From contig CAZKNH010000103.1 of assembly GCA_964553875.1 (NCBI GenBank), forward strand, positions 1-14,535: a stretch of 14,535 nt of DNA, in the 5' to 3' direction. Origin of the DNA: ZC4RG20 sp964553875 (GTDB lineage: Bacteria > Pseudomonadota > Gammaproteobacteria > Steroidobacterales > Rariloculaceae). Positions 5,711-12,922 of the stretch are shown piece after piece. Every line of letters starts with the position of its first letter. Position 1 is the first letter of the stretch. The translations under genes were made by a program, and so were the position numbers. Under the pieces are notes generated by a model, which saw nothing but the letters and a program-made list of their open reading frames with translations, made no database searches and was not told where the DNA came from.

Positions 5711-7298
5711 CCGCGAGAAACGCCGCGCACGCGGCCCGCGCGTCGGGCTCGTCGTCGCCGATCCGGCCGCAGATTTCCCCCATCCGCGCACGCAGCTCCG
5801 CGATCACGTCGTCGTGCGTGCCGTCCGCGTTCCATTCGCGGAAGCTTGCGTCGAGCGTCTCGAGGCGCCCGCGGCTTCGCTGGTAGAGCCGACCGGGCCC
5901 GTCGAGCTCGCCGAGCACCTCGAGCGCGGCCGCGCGGATGGTCGCCTCGTCATCCGGGGCCAGCCGTAGCAGGCCGCGCACGTAGTTTGTTCCCCATTGA
6001 AAGCGCGTCGCGGGGCCCCTCGACGCGCGATAGGCTTGCTCGAGCCAGCTGATCGCAGCATCGTAGCGGCCGAGCTTCTCGTCGATCCACGCGAGATCGG
6101 CCATCTGGTAGTACGGCGTCGAGGAATGCTCGAGCTCCTGCTCGGCGATCGCGCGAGCGCGGTCGAGATCCCCGAGGGCGACGAGCAGGTTGATGGCCGC
6201 GTTCGCCGTGCCGGCTCGAGCGGGCGAGCGGCCGACTTCCGCGAGCGCGTCGTCGGCGCGGCGGCGAGCCTCGTCGGCCATCGCTTCGGGAACGCCGTCC
6301 GGAGCGAGCGCCGCGACGGCTTCGATCTTGCTGCGGAGCGCGGCGAGCCGGTCGCCGTGGCCGTAACGAGAGTCGTTCGATGCCGCGTCCATGACCGCGG
6401 TCCAGTCGTGGAGGAGCGTCGCGGCCGCGTCCGGGCCGAGCTCCTCTACTGCCGCGAAGAAGCGCTCGTCGACTTCGCGCAGCACATCGGCGATCGACAG
6501 CGCGAGCTCACGGTCCGCGACGATCCTTTGAAGGTCGCCGACGAGCCGGTCGGCGAGCGCAGGGGCAACGTCCTTGTCGTCGAGGGCGAAGGAGGCGGCA
6601 TAGGCGACGAGCCGCGCGGGCTCCACGTCGCCCGTGTGGGCGCACGCTTCCGCCGCCCGCGCGAGCGTCCGCGCGAGAAAGGCACGCCGTTCCGCGGAGG
6701 CGTCTTCGAGCGGCCAGCCGTTGTACGCGAGCCTGCGGCACTCGTCGGCCGACAACGTCCCCGACTCGCTCGCCGCGAGCACGTCGTCGATCGGACGGAT
6801 GTCGCCGAGCACGAGGTCGAGCATGTCGGCGTAGAGGGTCAGGTCCATGCCGCCGGCAATGCGGGCGAGCTCGGTGCGGTCCGGCGCGAGCGCGAGAACC
6901 GTCGGATAGCCGAAAACGCCGAACGTGTCGCCCCACCGCTGGGCGCCCGGGTCGTCGCCGTCGAGATAGACGGGCACGAAGAGCTCGAGCTTTCGGCGTA
7001 CGTCTTCTCGGCTGAAGACGTGCGCTTCGAGATCCGCGCAGTACGGGCACCACTCCGCGCCCCAATAGAGGAGAACCGGCTTCTCGGCCGCGCGAGCCGC
7101 CGCGAAGGCCGCGTCGATATCGGCGTCGAACCAGTCTATGCCGGTCGGTGCGCGAAGCCTGGCACCGCCGTCGAGCGCGGCCGAGACTCGGCCGGGTGAG
7201 ACCGCGGCGCCGTCGCGCGGCAGGCGGCCGCCCGTGTCACAGGCGGCGAGGAGGAGAGACGAGACCGCGATCGACGCGGGAAGCACCTTGCAGGTCAT
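5691..7298 (-). CDS. Thioredoxin-fold lipoprotein with TPR-like C-terminal region (535 aa)
   Basis: The start at 7298 is chosen over an in-frame start 48 bases upstream because AGAGGAG lies 8 bases before it. It also gives an exact lipoprotein signal: MTCKVLPASIAVSSLLLAAC, with the lipidated Cys at residue 20 and Asp at 21. Residues about 55-165 form a thioredoxin-like domain. It has WGAEWCPYC with redox Cys84 and Cys87, and GYPTVL with the cis-Pro at 132. This is the thioredoxin_7/DUF255-like style of fold. The rest (about 190-535) is helical and Ala-rich, with TPR-like stretches, for example around 395-450. The expected role is thiol-disulfide exchange or thioredoxin-dependent quality control at the envelope, the helical part binding partners. 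Asp after the lipid Cys suggests inner-membrane retention if E. coli-like Lol sorting applies. The partner is unknown. Confidence 0.87.
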   Translation of the reverse strand: MTCKVLPASIAVSSLLLAACDTGGRLPRDGAAVSPGRVSAALDGGARLRAPTGIDWFDADIDAAFAAARAAEKPVLLYWGAEWCPYCADLEAHVFSREDVRRKLELFVPVYLDGDDPGAQRWGDTFGVFGYPTVLALAPDRTELARIAGGMDLTLYADMLDLVLGDIRPIDDVLAASESGTLSADECRRLAYNGWPLEDASAERRAFLARTLARAAEACAHTGDVEPARLVAYAASFALDDKDVAPALADRLVGDLQRIVADRELALSIADVLREVDERFFAAVEELGPDAAATLLHDWTAVMDAASNDSRYGHGDRLAALRSKIEAVAALAPDGVPEAMADEARRRADDALAEVGRSPARAGTANAAINLLVALGDLDRARAIAEQELEHSSTPYYQMADLAWIDEKLGRYDAAISWLEQAYRASRGPATRFQWGTNYVRGLLRLAPDDEATIRAAALEVLGELDGPGRLYQRSRGRLETLDASFREWNADGTHDDVIAELRARMGEICGRIGDDEPDARAACAAFLAENAGRG

Positions 7299-7461
7299 TC
7301 GTGCGACTCCTCTCGAGGATCGTGACGACGTTAACACACGCCGCAAGGGCGTAGGGAGCGCACCCGATGCGGAATTGCGTCCCGCTCGTCCGGCGGGCGA
7401 TGAGCTAGAATGGCCCGATCAGGGCCGTTCGGCCGTCAACCCATCCGTACAGAGGACCATC

Positions 7462-8355
7462 GTGAGCAACTTCGAACGACAGTTGAACAGGATGCGCAGC
7501 GACAAAGGCTTCATCGCTGCGCTGGATCAGAGCGGAGGCAGCACGCCGAAGGCGCTGAAGTTGTACGGCATCGACGAGAGCGCCTGGTCGACCGAGGAGG
7601 AGATGTTCGACCTGATCCATCGGATGCGCACGCGGATCATCACGAGCCCCGCGTTCAACGGGAACCGTGTGCTCGGGGCGATCCTGTTCGAGCGTACGAT
7701 GGACGGCGAGATCGAAGGCCGCCCGACGGCCGATTACCTGTGGGACGTGAAGAACGTCGTGCCGTTCCTCAAGGTCGACAAGGGGCTCGCGGCCGAGCAG
7801 GACGGCGTGCAGCTGATGAAGCCGATTGACAATCTCGCGTCGCTGCTCGACAAGGCGAAGAAGAAGAACATCTTCGGCACGAAGATGCGCTCCGTGATCA
7901 AGCAGGCGAACGAGTCGGGCATCAAGGCGATCGTCCAGCAGCAGTTCGAGATCGGCCGCCAGATCCTCGAGACGGGACTGATCCCGATCATCGAGCCGGA
8001 GGTCGACATTCGCTGCCCCGACAAGGCGAAGGCGGAGTCGCTGCTCAAAGCCGGCATTCTCGACGAGCTCGACCGGCTCGGGCCGGATCGCTCGATCATG
8101 CTGAAGCTCACGCTGCCGGAGGAGGACAACTTCTATCGCGATCTGATCGAGCACCGCAATGTCGTGCGGGTCGTCGCGCTGTCCGGCGGCTATTCGCGGG
8201 CGGAGGCGAACGAACGTCTCGCGAGGCAGAATGGCATGATCGCGAGCTTCTCGCGTGCGCTCGTCGAAGGGCTGACGGCGCAGCAGTCGGACGACGAGTT
8301 CAACGCGGCGCTCGACGCATCGATCGAGAGCATCTACCGCGCATCGATCACGTGA
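7462..8355 (+). CDS. fda: Fructose-bisphosphate aldolase, class I (297 aa)
   Basis: The enzyme cleaves fructose 1,6-bisphosphate to dihydroxyacetone phosphate and glyceraldehyde 3-phosphate (glycolysis/gluconeogenesis, cytoplasm), through a Schiff-base lysine and without metal. GFIAALDQSGGSTPKALK, VVPFLKVDKGL, VQLMKPIDNL, IFGTKMRS, IPIIEPEV (174-181), MLKLTLP and VVALSGGYSR follow the short bacterial class I aldolase known from Staphylococcus over the whole length. The usual size there is about 296 residues. Lys215 in MLKLT is the expected Schiff-base lysine. GTG 7462 is chosen from AGAGGA at 7451-7456 and from homology at the N-terminus; the frame's longer upstream opening is not conserved. 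The gene is divergent from the thioredoxin-like lipoprotein and closed by a strong terminator, so it is probably monocistronic. TAGAAT at 7406-7411 could be its -10, without a recognisable -35. Confidence 0.96.
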   Translation: MSNFERQLNRMRSDKGFIAALDQSGGSTPKALKLYGIDESAWSTEEEMFDLIHRMRTRIITSPAFNGNRVLGAILFERTMDGEIEGRPTADYLWDVKNVVPFLKVDKGLAAEQDGVQLMKPIDNLASLLDKAKKKNIFGTKMRSVIKQANESGIKAIVQQQFEIGRQILETGLIPIIEPEVDIRCPDKAKAESLLKAGILDELDRLGPDRSIMLKLTLPEEDNFYRDLIEHRNVVRVVALSGGYSRAEANERLARQNGMIASFSRALVEGLTAQQSDDEFNAALDASIESIYRASIT

Positions 8356-8383
8356 CCGCCGGAGCGCGGTTCATCGCAAACGA

Positions 8384-8412
8384 AGAGGCCCCGATCTCGG
8401 GGCCTCTCTTTT
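8384..8412 (+). terminator. Strong intrinsic terminator after the aldolase gene
   Basis: AGAGGCCCCGA (8384-8394) and TCGGGGCCTCT (8397-8407) are exact reverse complements. The real hairpin would have a 9-bp GC-rich stem and a 6-base loop, followed by CTTTT (8408-8412). It begins 29 bases after the aldolase stop and ends just before the convergent PEBP gene. Confidence 0.92.
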
Positions 8413-8430
8413 AGGGCATCGCCGCCGGTC

Positions 8431-8985
8431 TCACTCGCTGCCGCGATAGCGGCCGACGTACGCCGACTTGCCGACGACCTTCCCCTCCATCGCCGCGAGC
8501 AGCTCGTCGCGGGTCGCGGTTTCGGGCAGATCGAGCATTGCGTTCAGCGCATAGAGCTCGAACACGTAGTGGTGATAGCGCGGCCCCGCGGGCGCGCCCG
8601 GACCCATGTAGTTGTTCTGCCGGCGCACGTTCGCGCCTTGAACCGCTCCCTCGGGCACGCCGCCCTCGGGAATTCCGCCCGCCTCGACGGGAATGTTCCA
8701 GACCATCCAGTGCAGCACGTCGTCCGTGCCGCCGCCGAGCGCGACGTCGATGTCGTGGAAGATGAGCGCGAAGCTCACGGTGCCCTCGGGAATGTTCGAG
8801 AACCTGAAGCCCGGTGAAACGTTCTCGCCGCGGAACACGTACTTGTCCGGGACGATGCCGCCATCCTCGAACGCGTCCGATTCCATCAAGAGCGGCGAGA
8901 AGCGCGGTTGGGCCTCCGCAAGCCCGGCCGTGAGAGCGTGAGCCGCCGCGAGCGCGCAAAGCGCGCCGATCTTTCGAAGGGACAT
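8431..8985 (-). CDS. Exported YbhB/YbcL-type phosphatidylethanolamine-binding-like protein (184 aa)
   Basis: The protein belongs to the PEBP/Raf-kinase-inhibitor-like superfamily. Visible motifs in order are VSPGFRFSNIPEGTVSFALI (56-75), HDIDVA, LHWMVWNIP (91-99), NNYMGPGAPAGPRYHHYVF (124-142) and ELYALN. The start at 8985 follows GGAGG by 7 bases and gives a Sec signal peptide, probably cleaved after AEA at residue 25, so the mature protein is periplasmic. Bacterial members are small ligand-binding or inhibitor-like proteins with no agreed substrate. An extended -10 promoter lies upstream at 9016-9024. The gene converges on the aldolase and shares its terminator region. The family call is firm; the role is unknown. 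Confidence 0.93.
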   Translation of the reverse strand: MSLRKIGALCALAAAHALTAGLAEAQPRFSPLLMESDAFEDGGIVPDKYVFRGENVSPGFRFSNIPEGTVSFALIFHDIDVALGGGTDDVLHWMVWNIPVEAGGIPEGGVPEGAVQGANVRRQNNYMGPGAPAGPRYHHYVFELYALNAMLDLPETATRDELLAAMEGKVVGKSAYVGRYRGSE

Positions 8986-9015
8986 TGGGGAACCTCCATT
9001 ATTGTTGTCGCCTGG

Positions 9016-9024
9016 AGTATAACA
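9016..9024 (-). promoter_or_regulatory. Extended -10 promoter for the PEBP gene
   Basis: The minus strand reads TGTTATACT: a TGn element directly before TATACT, which matches 5 of 6 consensus bases. No good -35 is present, as is usual for extended -10 promoters. The start would be near 9009, giving a leader of about 24 bases that contains the GGAGG ribosome binding site. Confidence 0.6.
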
Positions 9025-9329
9025 GCGTCCGCAGGAGGGTCGGGGACGCGGCGCGAACTCGAGCGACGCAGTGTACCGCTGGGTGCTCGAGCAGATGCTC
9101 GGCTGGGAGGACCGCACGCATGCACGGGCTTTCGGCGCAAGCTATATCGAGCGCCTGCTCGCCGAAGGCCGCACGCACGCTGCGCTCGAGCTTGCAGTGC
9201 ACCTGCGGGACGACGAGGGCCGGATCGCGGTCCCCGAAGGGGCGACCACGGCCCTCGCGGAGTATGCGGAATCGATCGGCCGCTACGGTCTTGGCCGACG
9301 AGCTCCGCGGGGGCGGCTACAACGTGTAG
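9023..9329 (+). pseudogene. Frameshifted gene remnant with TPR-like helical sequence
   Basis: The frame opening at 9023 (after TAA 9020-9022) has a protein-like stretch: YRWVLEQMLGWEDRTHARAF, then ASYIERLLAEG, HAALELAVHL and TTALAEYAESIGRYG (through about 9290). It then runs into arginine-rich antisense of the cytochrome gene. If one base is skipped at GGTCTTGG (about 9289-9296), the text continues sensibly as LADELRGGGYNV and stops at TAG 9327-9329. Helical alternation resembles a TPR-type unit, but I recognise no family. The frame has no credible start: GTG 9071 is 31 bases from the nearest AGGAGG. This suggests loss of the N-terminus plus a +1 frameshift, or a single-base sequence error in a small real gene. 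Its last 13 bases overlap the 3' end of the convergent cytochrome gene. Confidence 0.45.
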
Positions 9330-10768
9330 AGATAGCGCACGAGGTCCTGTTTCTCCTCTGCCGTCAGCTGCAGCCGCAGGATGAGGTTGAAGTACTCGAC
9401 GGCATCATCGAGCGTGAGCAGGCGGCCGTCGTGCAGATACGGGGGGCTGTCTTTGATGCCGCGGAGCGGGAAGACCTTCGTCGCTCCGCCGTCCGACATC
9501 TTGCGTCCGTTGACGATCTCGTCCTCGTTGTAGAACTTCTCGGCCTGCAGGTCGTGCATGAAGTTGTCGCTGAAGATCGGCGGCGGATGGCATTCCGCGC
9601 AGCGGGCCTTGCCGAAGAAAAGCGCCTCGCCGCGAAGCTCCTGCTCCGTCGCGAGCTCGGGATCGAGACGGCCGAACGGGTCGAGCTTCGGAGCCGGCGG
9701 GAAATCGAGGATTTCCTGGAACTCGGCCATCGCATGCACCTCGCTGCCGCGCTCCAGGAAGTTCACGCCCTTTTTCTGCGCGATCACGATGTCGCCGTCG
9801 AAGTACGCCGCGCGCTGCTCGAACTCGGTGAAATCCTCGACCGTACGCAATGCACGCTGCGATCCAAACAGCCGCTGCTGCGCAACGCCGCGCAGCGGCG
9901 GCGTGTCGATGCGTCGGCGCACTTCCTGCGGTCGGATGTCTCCGACGAGGTGCGTGGCTGCGTTAGTGTGGCCGTTCGCGTGACAGTCGAAGCAGGTCAC
10001 GCCGAGATGGGGCCGCTCACTGCGCCGGTCGTTCGTCATGTTGAACTGCTGCTGCGGGAACGGCGTCACGAGCAGGCGCAGGCCCTCGAGCTGCTTCGGG
10101 TTGAGGATGCCGTTGAAGAGCTCGAAGAAGTTCTGCGTCGTGACGAGCTGCCCCTGCGAGACGTCGCCGAGCTCGGGCCGCGTCGTGAGGTAGATCGGGG
10201 GCGGGAACTCGGGCAGGAAATGCTCGGGGAGGTCGTATGCGACGTCGAACCGGTTCAGGTCGCGTTGCTCCTGCGCGAGGATCTCGTCGATGTGATGCTG
10301 CGGGAACACCATTCCGCCTTCCTCCTGGAAAGGATGCGGGAGCGGCTTGAAACCCTCGGGGAACAGGTTCCGCTCGCGGATCTCGGAGCGGGACATCGCG
10401 GCGAGCTCTTCCCACGATGAGACCCCGTCGGGCAGGCGGACGCGGACACCGCCCTGAACGGGCTTGCCGCGGCTCATCGTCACGCCTTCGACCGGCCGGT
10501 CGGAGAGATCGTAACGGGCCTCGAGCAGGGCCATTGCGCGCTGCATCAGCTCGTTCTTGCGCGCGCTCATTTCCTGGTAGACCTCGGCGAACGGCCGCTC
10601 GAGCGCGACCGGGGCATAGCTGGTCGCCGCGGCCGCGGGCTGTGCCCCCGGTGGCTCGTTCTGGCCCGCACGCTGGGCGAGCGACGATGCGACCGCAAAG
10701 GCTCCGGCGGCGCAAACGAACACGGCGGCGGCGCGCACTCGAGGCGCCGATCGGCGGCGGCTGGCCAT
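9317..10768 (-). CDS. Di-haem cytochrome c, cytochrome c peroxidase/MauG-like (483 aa)
   Basis: Two CXXCH haem c sites are present: CFDCH (Cys259, Cys262, His263) and CAECH (Cys390, Cys393, His394). The C-terminal part ends in PLRGIKDSPPYLHDGRLLTL and DDAVEYFN, the signature of the bacterial cytochrome c peroxidase/MauG superfamily. ATG 10768 is preceded by GGGAGGAAG. The N-terminus has an Arg-rich start and a hydrophobic segment (about 12-31), a signal peptide or anchor, so it is periplasmic. About 230 residues without haem sites precede the first haem, so the protein is much longer than classical peroxidases of roughly 320-350 residues. It may reduce peroxide or oxidise another substrate; sequence does not decide. 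A sigma-54-like promoter lies upstream (10816-10831), divergent from YihY. Confidence 0.9.
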   Translation of the reverse strand: MASRRRSAPRVRAAAVFVCAAGAFAVASSLAQRAGQNEPPGAQPAAAATSYAPVALERPFAEVYQEMSARKNELMQRAMALLEARYDLSDRPVEGVTMSRGKPVQGGVRVRLPDGVSSWEELAAMSRSEIRERNLFPEGFKPLPHPFQEEGGMVFPQHHIDEILAQEQRDLNRFDVAYDLPEHFLPEFPPPIYLTTRPELGDVSQGQLVTTQNFFELFNGILNPKQLEGLRLLVTPFPQQQFNMTNDRRSERPHLGVTCFDCHANGHTNAATHLVGDIRPQEVRRRIDTPPLRGVAQQRLFGSQRALRTVEDFTEFEQRAAYFDGDIVIAQKKGVNFLERGSEVHAMAEFQEILDFPPAPKLDPFGRLDPELATEQELRGEALFFGKARCAECHPPPIFSDNFMHDLQAEKFYNEDEIVNGRKMSDGGATKVFPLRGIKDSPPYLHDGRLLTLDDAVEYFNLILRLQLTAEEKQDLVRYLYTL

Positions 10769-10815
10769 GGCACTTCCTCCCTTCGAACGGCAACGCAGTG
10801 GTCGAGCCGAATCGG

Positions 10816-10831
10816 TGCGAAGTTCGTGCCA
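10816..10831 (-). promoter_or_regulatory. Sigma-54 (-24/-12) promoter candidate for the di-haem cytochrome
   Basis: The minus strand reads T-TGGCACGAACTTCGCA. It matches 11 of 12 fixed positions of YTGGCACG-N4-TTGCW, with correct spacing and the preceding pyrimidine. The mismatch is C for the second T of TTGC. The start would be near 10805, about 37 bases before ATG 10768. The -24 element lies inside a longer dyad (10824-10843), so binding of another regulator is an alternative. Confidence 0.5.
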
Positions 10832-10843
10832 AGGCAGGCACGA
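10824..10843. repeat. Dyad TCGTGCC-N6-GGCACGA over the -24 element
   Basis: TCGTGCC (10824-10830) and GGCACGA (10837-10843) are perfect 7-bp arms around AAGGCA. The left arm is the complement of the sigma-54-like -24 box of the cytochrome promoter, so a protein bound here would compete with or position RNA polymerase. The lipoprotein promoter also has a TGCCA/TGGCA dyad at the same place (4143-4153). Confidence 0.4.
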
Positions 10844-10900
10844 GACGCGTGAAATCGCGCGCAAAGGAAAGGCGCACGGCGCCGACCTCTCGCGTGGACG

Positions 10901-10916
10901 TGGCATGGCGATTGCT
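10901..10916 (+). promoter_or_regulatory. Sigma-54 (-24/-12) promoter candidate for the YihY/BrkB gene
   Basis: The plus strand reads TGGCATGGCGATTGCT. It has 11 of 12 fixed consensus positions (T replaces the second C of TGGCACG), a perfect TTGCT -12 box and the correct GG-to-GC offset. The start would be near 10926-10927, giving a leader of about 31 bases with the GGAGGG ribosome binding site at 10944-10949. It faces away from the cytochrome promoter 70 bases to its left. Confidence 0.5.
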
Positions 10917-10957
10917 TCATCGTTCCCTTCGACGTGCGAGCCCGGAGGGACTTCGAC

Positions 10958-11917
10958 ATGGCCCATGCGCACGCTGACGACGGAAGGTACGCCGAGCGCC
11001 CCCAGGACCTCTCTCGTGCCGCGTGGAGCGACGTCCTGCACCGTGTCAGGGGCTCGATCGGAAAGCACAATCTGTCCCTCGTGGCCGCCGGGGCGGCGTT
11101 CTATGGGCTGCTTGCGATCTTTCCGGCCCTTGCCGCGCTCGTCGCGCTGTACGGGCTCTTCACCGATCCCGCGACGGTGACGCAGCAGATGGATCGGGTC
11201 GCCGGAATCATTCCCGCGGATGCGCGGATGATCCTCGAGGGCCAGCTGCAGCGCGTTGCCTCCGCCGGCGGAACGGCGCTCAGCATCGGCGCCGCGGTGT
11301 CGTTCCTGTTCACGTTGTGGAGCGCGTCGAAGGGCGTGAAGTCGCTGATGTCGGCGTTGAACATCGTGTACGGCGAGAAGGAGGCGCGGGGCTTCCTGAA
11401 GCTGAACGCGACGGCGCTCGTTCTGACGCTCGTGGTCCTCGCGTTCGTGCTCGTCGCGCTCGTCGCGGTCGCGGTGGTGCCCGCGCTCGTCGCCATGCTC
11501 GATCTGCCGTCCCTCGTCGAGGGGCTCGCGAGATGGGTGCGGTGGCCGCTGCTCGGCGGAGCGGCGGTCTTGATCCTGGCCGTGCTGTACCGATACGGAC
11601 CGTCTCGCTCCCGCGCGCAATGGCGCTGGGTCATGTGGGGGGCGATCGTCGCGACGGTCCTCTGGCTCGTGGGCTCGGCGCTCTTCTCGCTGTACGTGTC
11701 GAATTTCGGCAGCTACAACGAGACGTTCGGCTCCGTGGCCGCCGTCGTGGTCCTGATGATGTGGTTCTACCTCTCGGCGTACTTCGTGCTGCTCGGCGGC
11801 GAGCTCAACGCGGAGCTCGAGCGCCAGACCGAGCTCGACACGACCCGGGGCAGGCCAAAGCCGATCGGCCGGCGCGGCGCGTACGTCGCCGACACGGTCG
11901 GCGAGCGGCATCACTGA
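10958..11917 (+). CDS. YihY/virulence factor BrkB family inner-membrane protein (319 aa)
   Basis: This is a polytopic protein with about six membrane segments, at roughly 42-66, 106-121, 152-180, 196-212, 226-247 and 259-282. AAGAAFYGLLAIFPALAALV in the first helix, LWSASKGVKSLMSALNIVYG (120-139), FGSYNETFGSVAAVVVLMMW (250-269) and YLSAYFVLLGGELNAELE at the end of the last helix are the family hallmarks. ATG 10958 is used because GGAGGG (10944-10949) precedes it; the GTG 24 bases earlier has no ribosome binding site. The molecular function is unsettled. The family name comes from a Bordetella locus, and RNase BN was an earlier misassignment. It is divergent from the di-haem cytochrome, with a sigma-54-like promoter. 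Confidence 0.94.
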   Translation: MAHAHADDGRYAERPQDLSRAAWSDVLHRVRGSIGKHNLSLVAAGAAFYGLLAIFPALAALVALYGLFTDPATVTQQMDRVAGIIPADARMILEGQLQRVASAGGTALSIGAAVSFLFTLWSASKGVKSLMSALNIVYGEKEARGFLKLNATALVLTLVVLAFVLVALVAVAVVPALVAMLDLPSLVEGLARWVRWPLLGGAAVLILAVLYRYGPSRSRAQWRWVMWGAIVATVLWLVGSALFSLYVSNFGSYNETFGSVAAVVVLMMWFYLSAYFVLLGGELNAELERQTELDTTRGRPKPIGRRGAYVADTVGERHH

Positions 11918-12067
11918 AGATTTCTAAAATTGCCGCCGCGACGCGGCAGACGGGCGACATTCGCCGCCCGCGGCGCCGCTTCGCCGTTTGCCTCCGAACC
12001 GTAACCGGACGAGAATGACGCCGTGCAGTGGGGAGGGCGCGAGCCTGCCGAAGCCTGCCGGTGGCGC

Positions 12068-12095
12068 TTGAGCGCGGCCGATGCCGGTGTACGAT
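12068..12095 (+). promoter_or_regulatory. Possible promoter for the PQQ-dehydrogenase cluster
   Basis: TTGAGC (12068-12073) and TACGAT (12090-12095) are separated by 16 bases; each matches 4 of 6 consensus positions. The start would be near 12102, 60 bases before ATG 12162. This is the best pair in the 244-base gap, but such matches are common. Confidence 0.3.
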
Positions 12096-12161
12096 GACCG
12101 GGCGATGTGACCGTGGCGCGGCTTCCCCCCACGTGGACCAGAACAGAAGGGGGTTAACCGA

Positions 12162-12917
12162 ATGCCGATTGCTCGCTCGTCCCGGGCCTCGTCGTTGTGT
12201 GCCTGGCTCGTGGCCGTCGCCGCCTCCGTGCTGGCGCTGCCGGGTGCCGCCCAGACGGCGCATCCGGATTTCTCCGGGATATGGTTTCCCGCCGGTCAGC
12301 GTCCGGCCCCGAATCCGCCGTTGACCCCGGCCGCGCAGAAGCTTCGGGAGGAGTACGAGGCGCAGTTTACGCTGGACGACGACCCGGGCCGCTTCTGTAT
12401 CTGGCCGGGCATGCCGCGTGCGCCTTGGGGCGCCCCGTTCCCGATCGAGATCATCCACCGTCCGCAGGACGTGACGATCTATTGGGAAGGCTACGGGATG
12501 TATCGCAAGATCTACATGGCCGAGCACGCGCCCCCGAAGCCGCCGATCCCGTCCGCAATGGGGTACTCGGTCGCGCACTGGGAAGGCGATACGCTCGTCG
12601 TCGAGACGACGAACCTGAAGGCCTATCCGTACATGACACGGCTCGCGACGACGTCGGACGCGCACGTGGTCGAGCGGCTCAGCCTCGTCGAGCGGGAGAT
12701 CAACGGTCAGGTTCGCAAGTTCCTCGTCGACGAGATCGTGCTGACCGATCCGAAGCTCTACACGGAGCCCGTGCGGATGCGTGCCGAAGCCGAGTACCGG
12801 CCCGATCTGCAGATGCTCGAGTACACGTGCACGGATACGCTTTGGGACGAATACCTGGCGGAGCGCGGCCTCACGTTGCCAGACGTCGACGCGCTACCCG
12901 ATCCGACAGAGGACTGA
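12162..12917 (+). CDS. Exported protein of unknown function, DFSGIW-type (251 aa)
   Basis: ATG 12162 follows AAGGGGG by about 9 bases. Residues 1-30/33 are a Sec signal peptide ending GAAQTA, and the mature protein begins near HPDFSGIW. Ordered motifs are DFSGIW (36-41), CIWPGMPRAPWGAPFPIEII (79-98), YWEG-x6-YRKIYM, PSAMGYSVAHWEGDTLVVET (130-149), ERLSLVER, DPKLYTEPV and LEYTC (219-223). I know this motif order from many exported hypothetical proteins of proteobacteria and Acidobacteria encoded near PQQ dehydrogenases and DUF6152, but no function is established. Cys79 and Cys223 are the only Cys after the signal and may form a disulfide. The next gene starts 5 bases after the stop, so they are co-transcribed. 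Confidence 0.82.
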   Translation: MPIARSSRASSLCAWLVAVAASVLALPGAAQTAHPDFSGIWFPAGQRPAPNPPLTPAAQKLREEYEAQFTLDDDPGRFCIWPGMPRAPWGAPFPIEIIHRPQDVTIYWEGYGMYRKIYMAEHAPPKPPIPSAMGYSVAHWEGDTLVVETTNLKAYPYMTRLATTSDAHVVERLSLVEREINGQVRKFLVDEIVLTDPKLYTEPVRMRAEAEYRPDLQMLEYTCTDTLWDEYLAERGLTLPDVDALPDPTED

Positions 12918-12922
12918 GACTC

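Noticed and set aside
7411..7426. TGGCCCGATCAGGGCC upstream of the aldolase gene as a fourth sigma-54 site
   Set aside because: The GG and GC spacing is right and so is the distance to the start, but only 8 of 12 fixed positions match and the sequence is better explained as a small hairpin.
7138..7461. Upstream extension of the aldolase frame
   Set aside because: It overlaps the start of the divergent lipoprotein gene; homology and the AGAGGA ribosome binding site both point to GTG 7462.
9330..10420. Plus-strand open frame continuing from the remnant at 9071 through the cytochrome gene
   Set aside because: Beyond about 9300 it is the mirror of the di-haem cytochrome gene, whose two CXXCH motifs and ribosome binding site settle the coding strand.
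10769..11914. Upstream extension of the cytochrome frame on the minus strand
   Set aside because: It is antisense to yihY, rich in Arg and His, and the real start at 10768 has a strong ribosome binding site followed by a signal sequence.
11951..11970. CGGGCG-N8-CGCCCG hairpin after yihY as a terminator
   Set aside because: The stem has only 6 bp, no T-run follows, and such short GC palindromes are frequent here.
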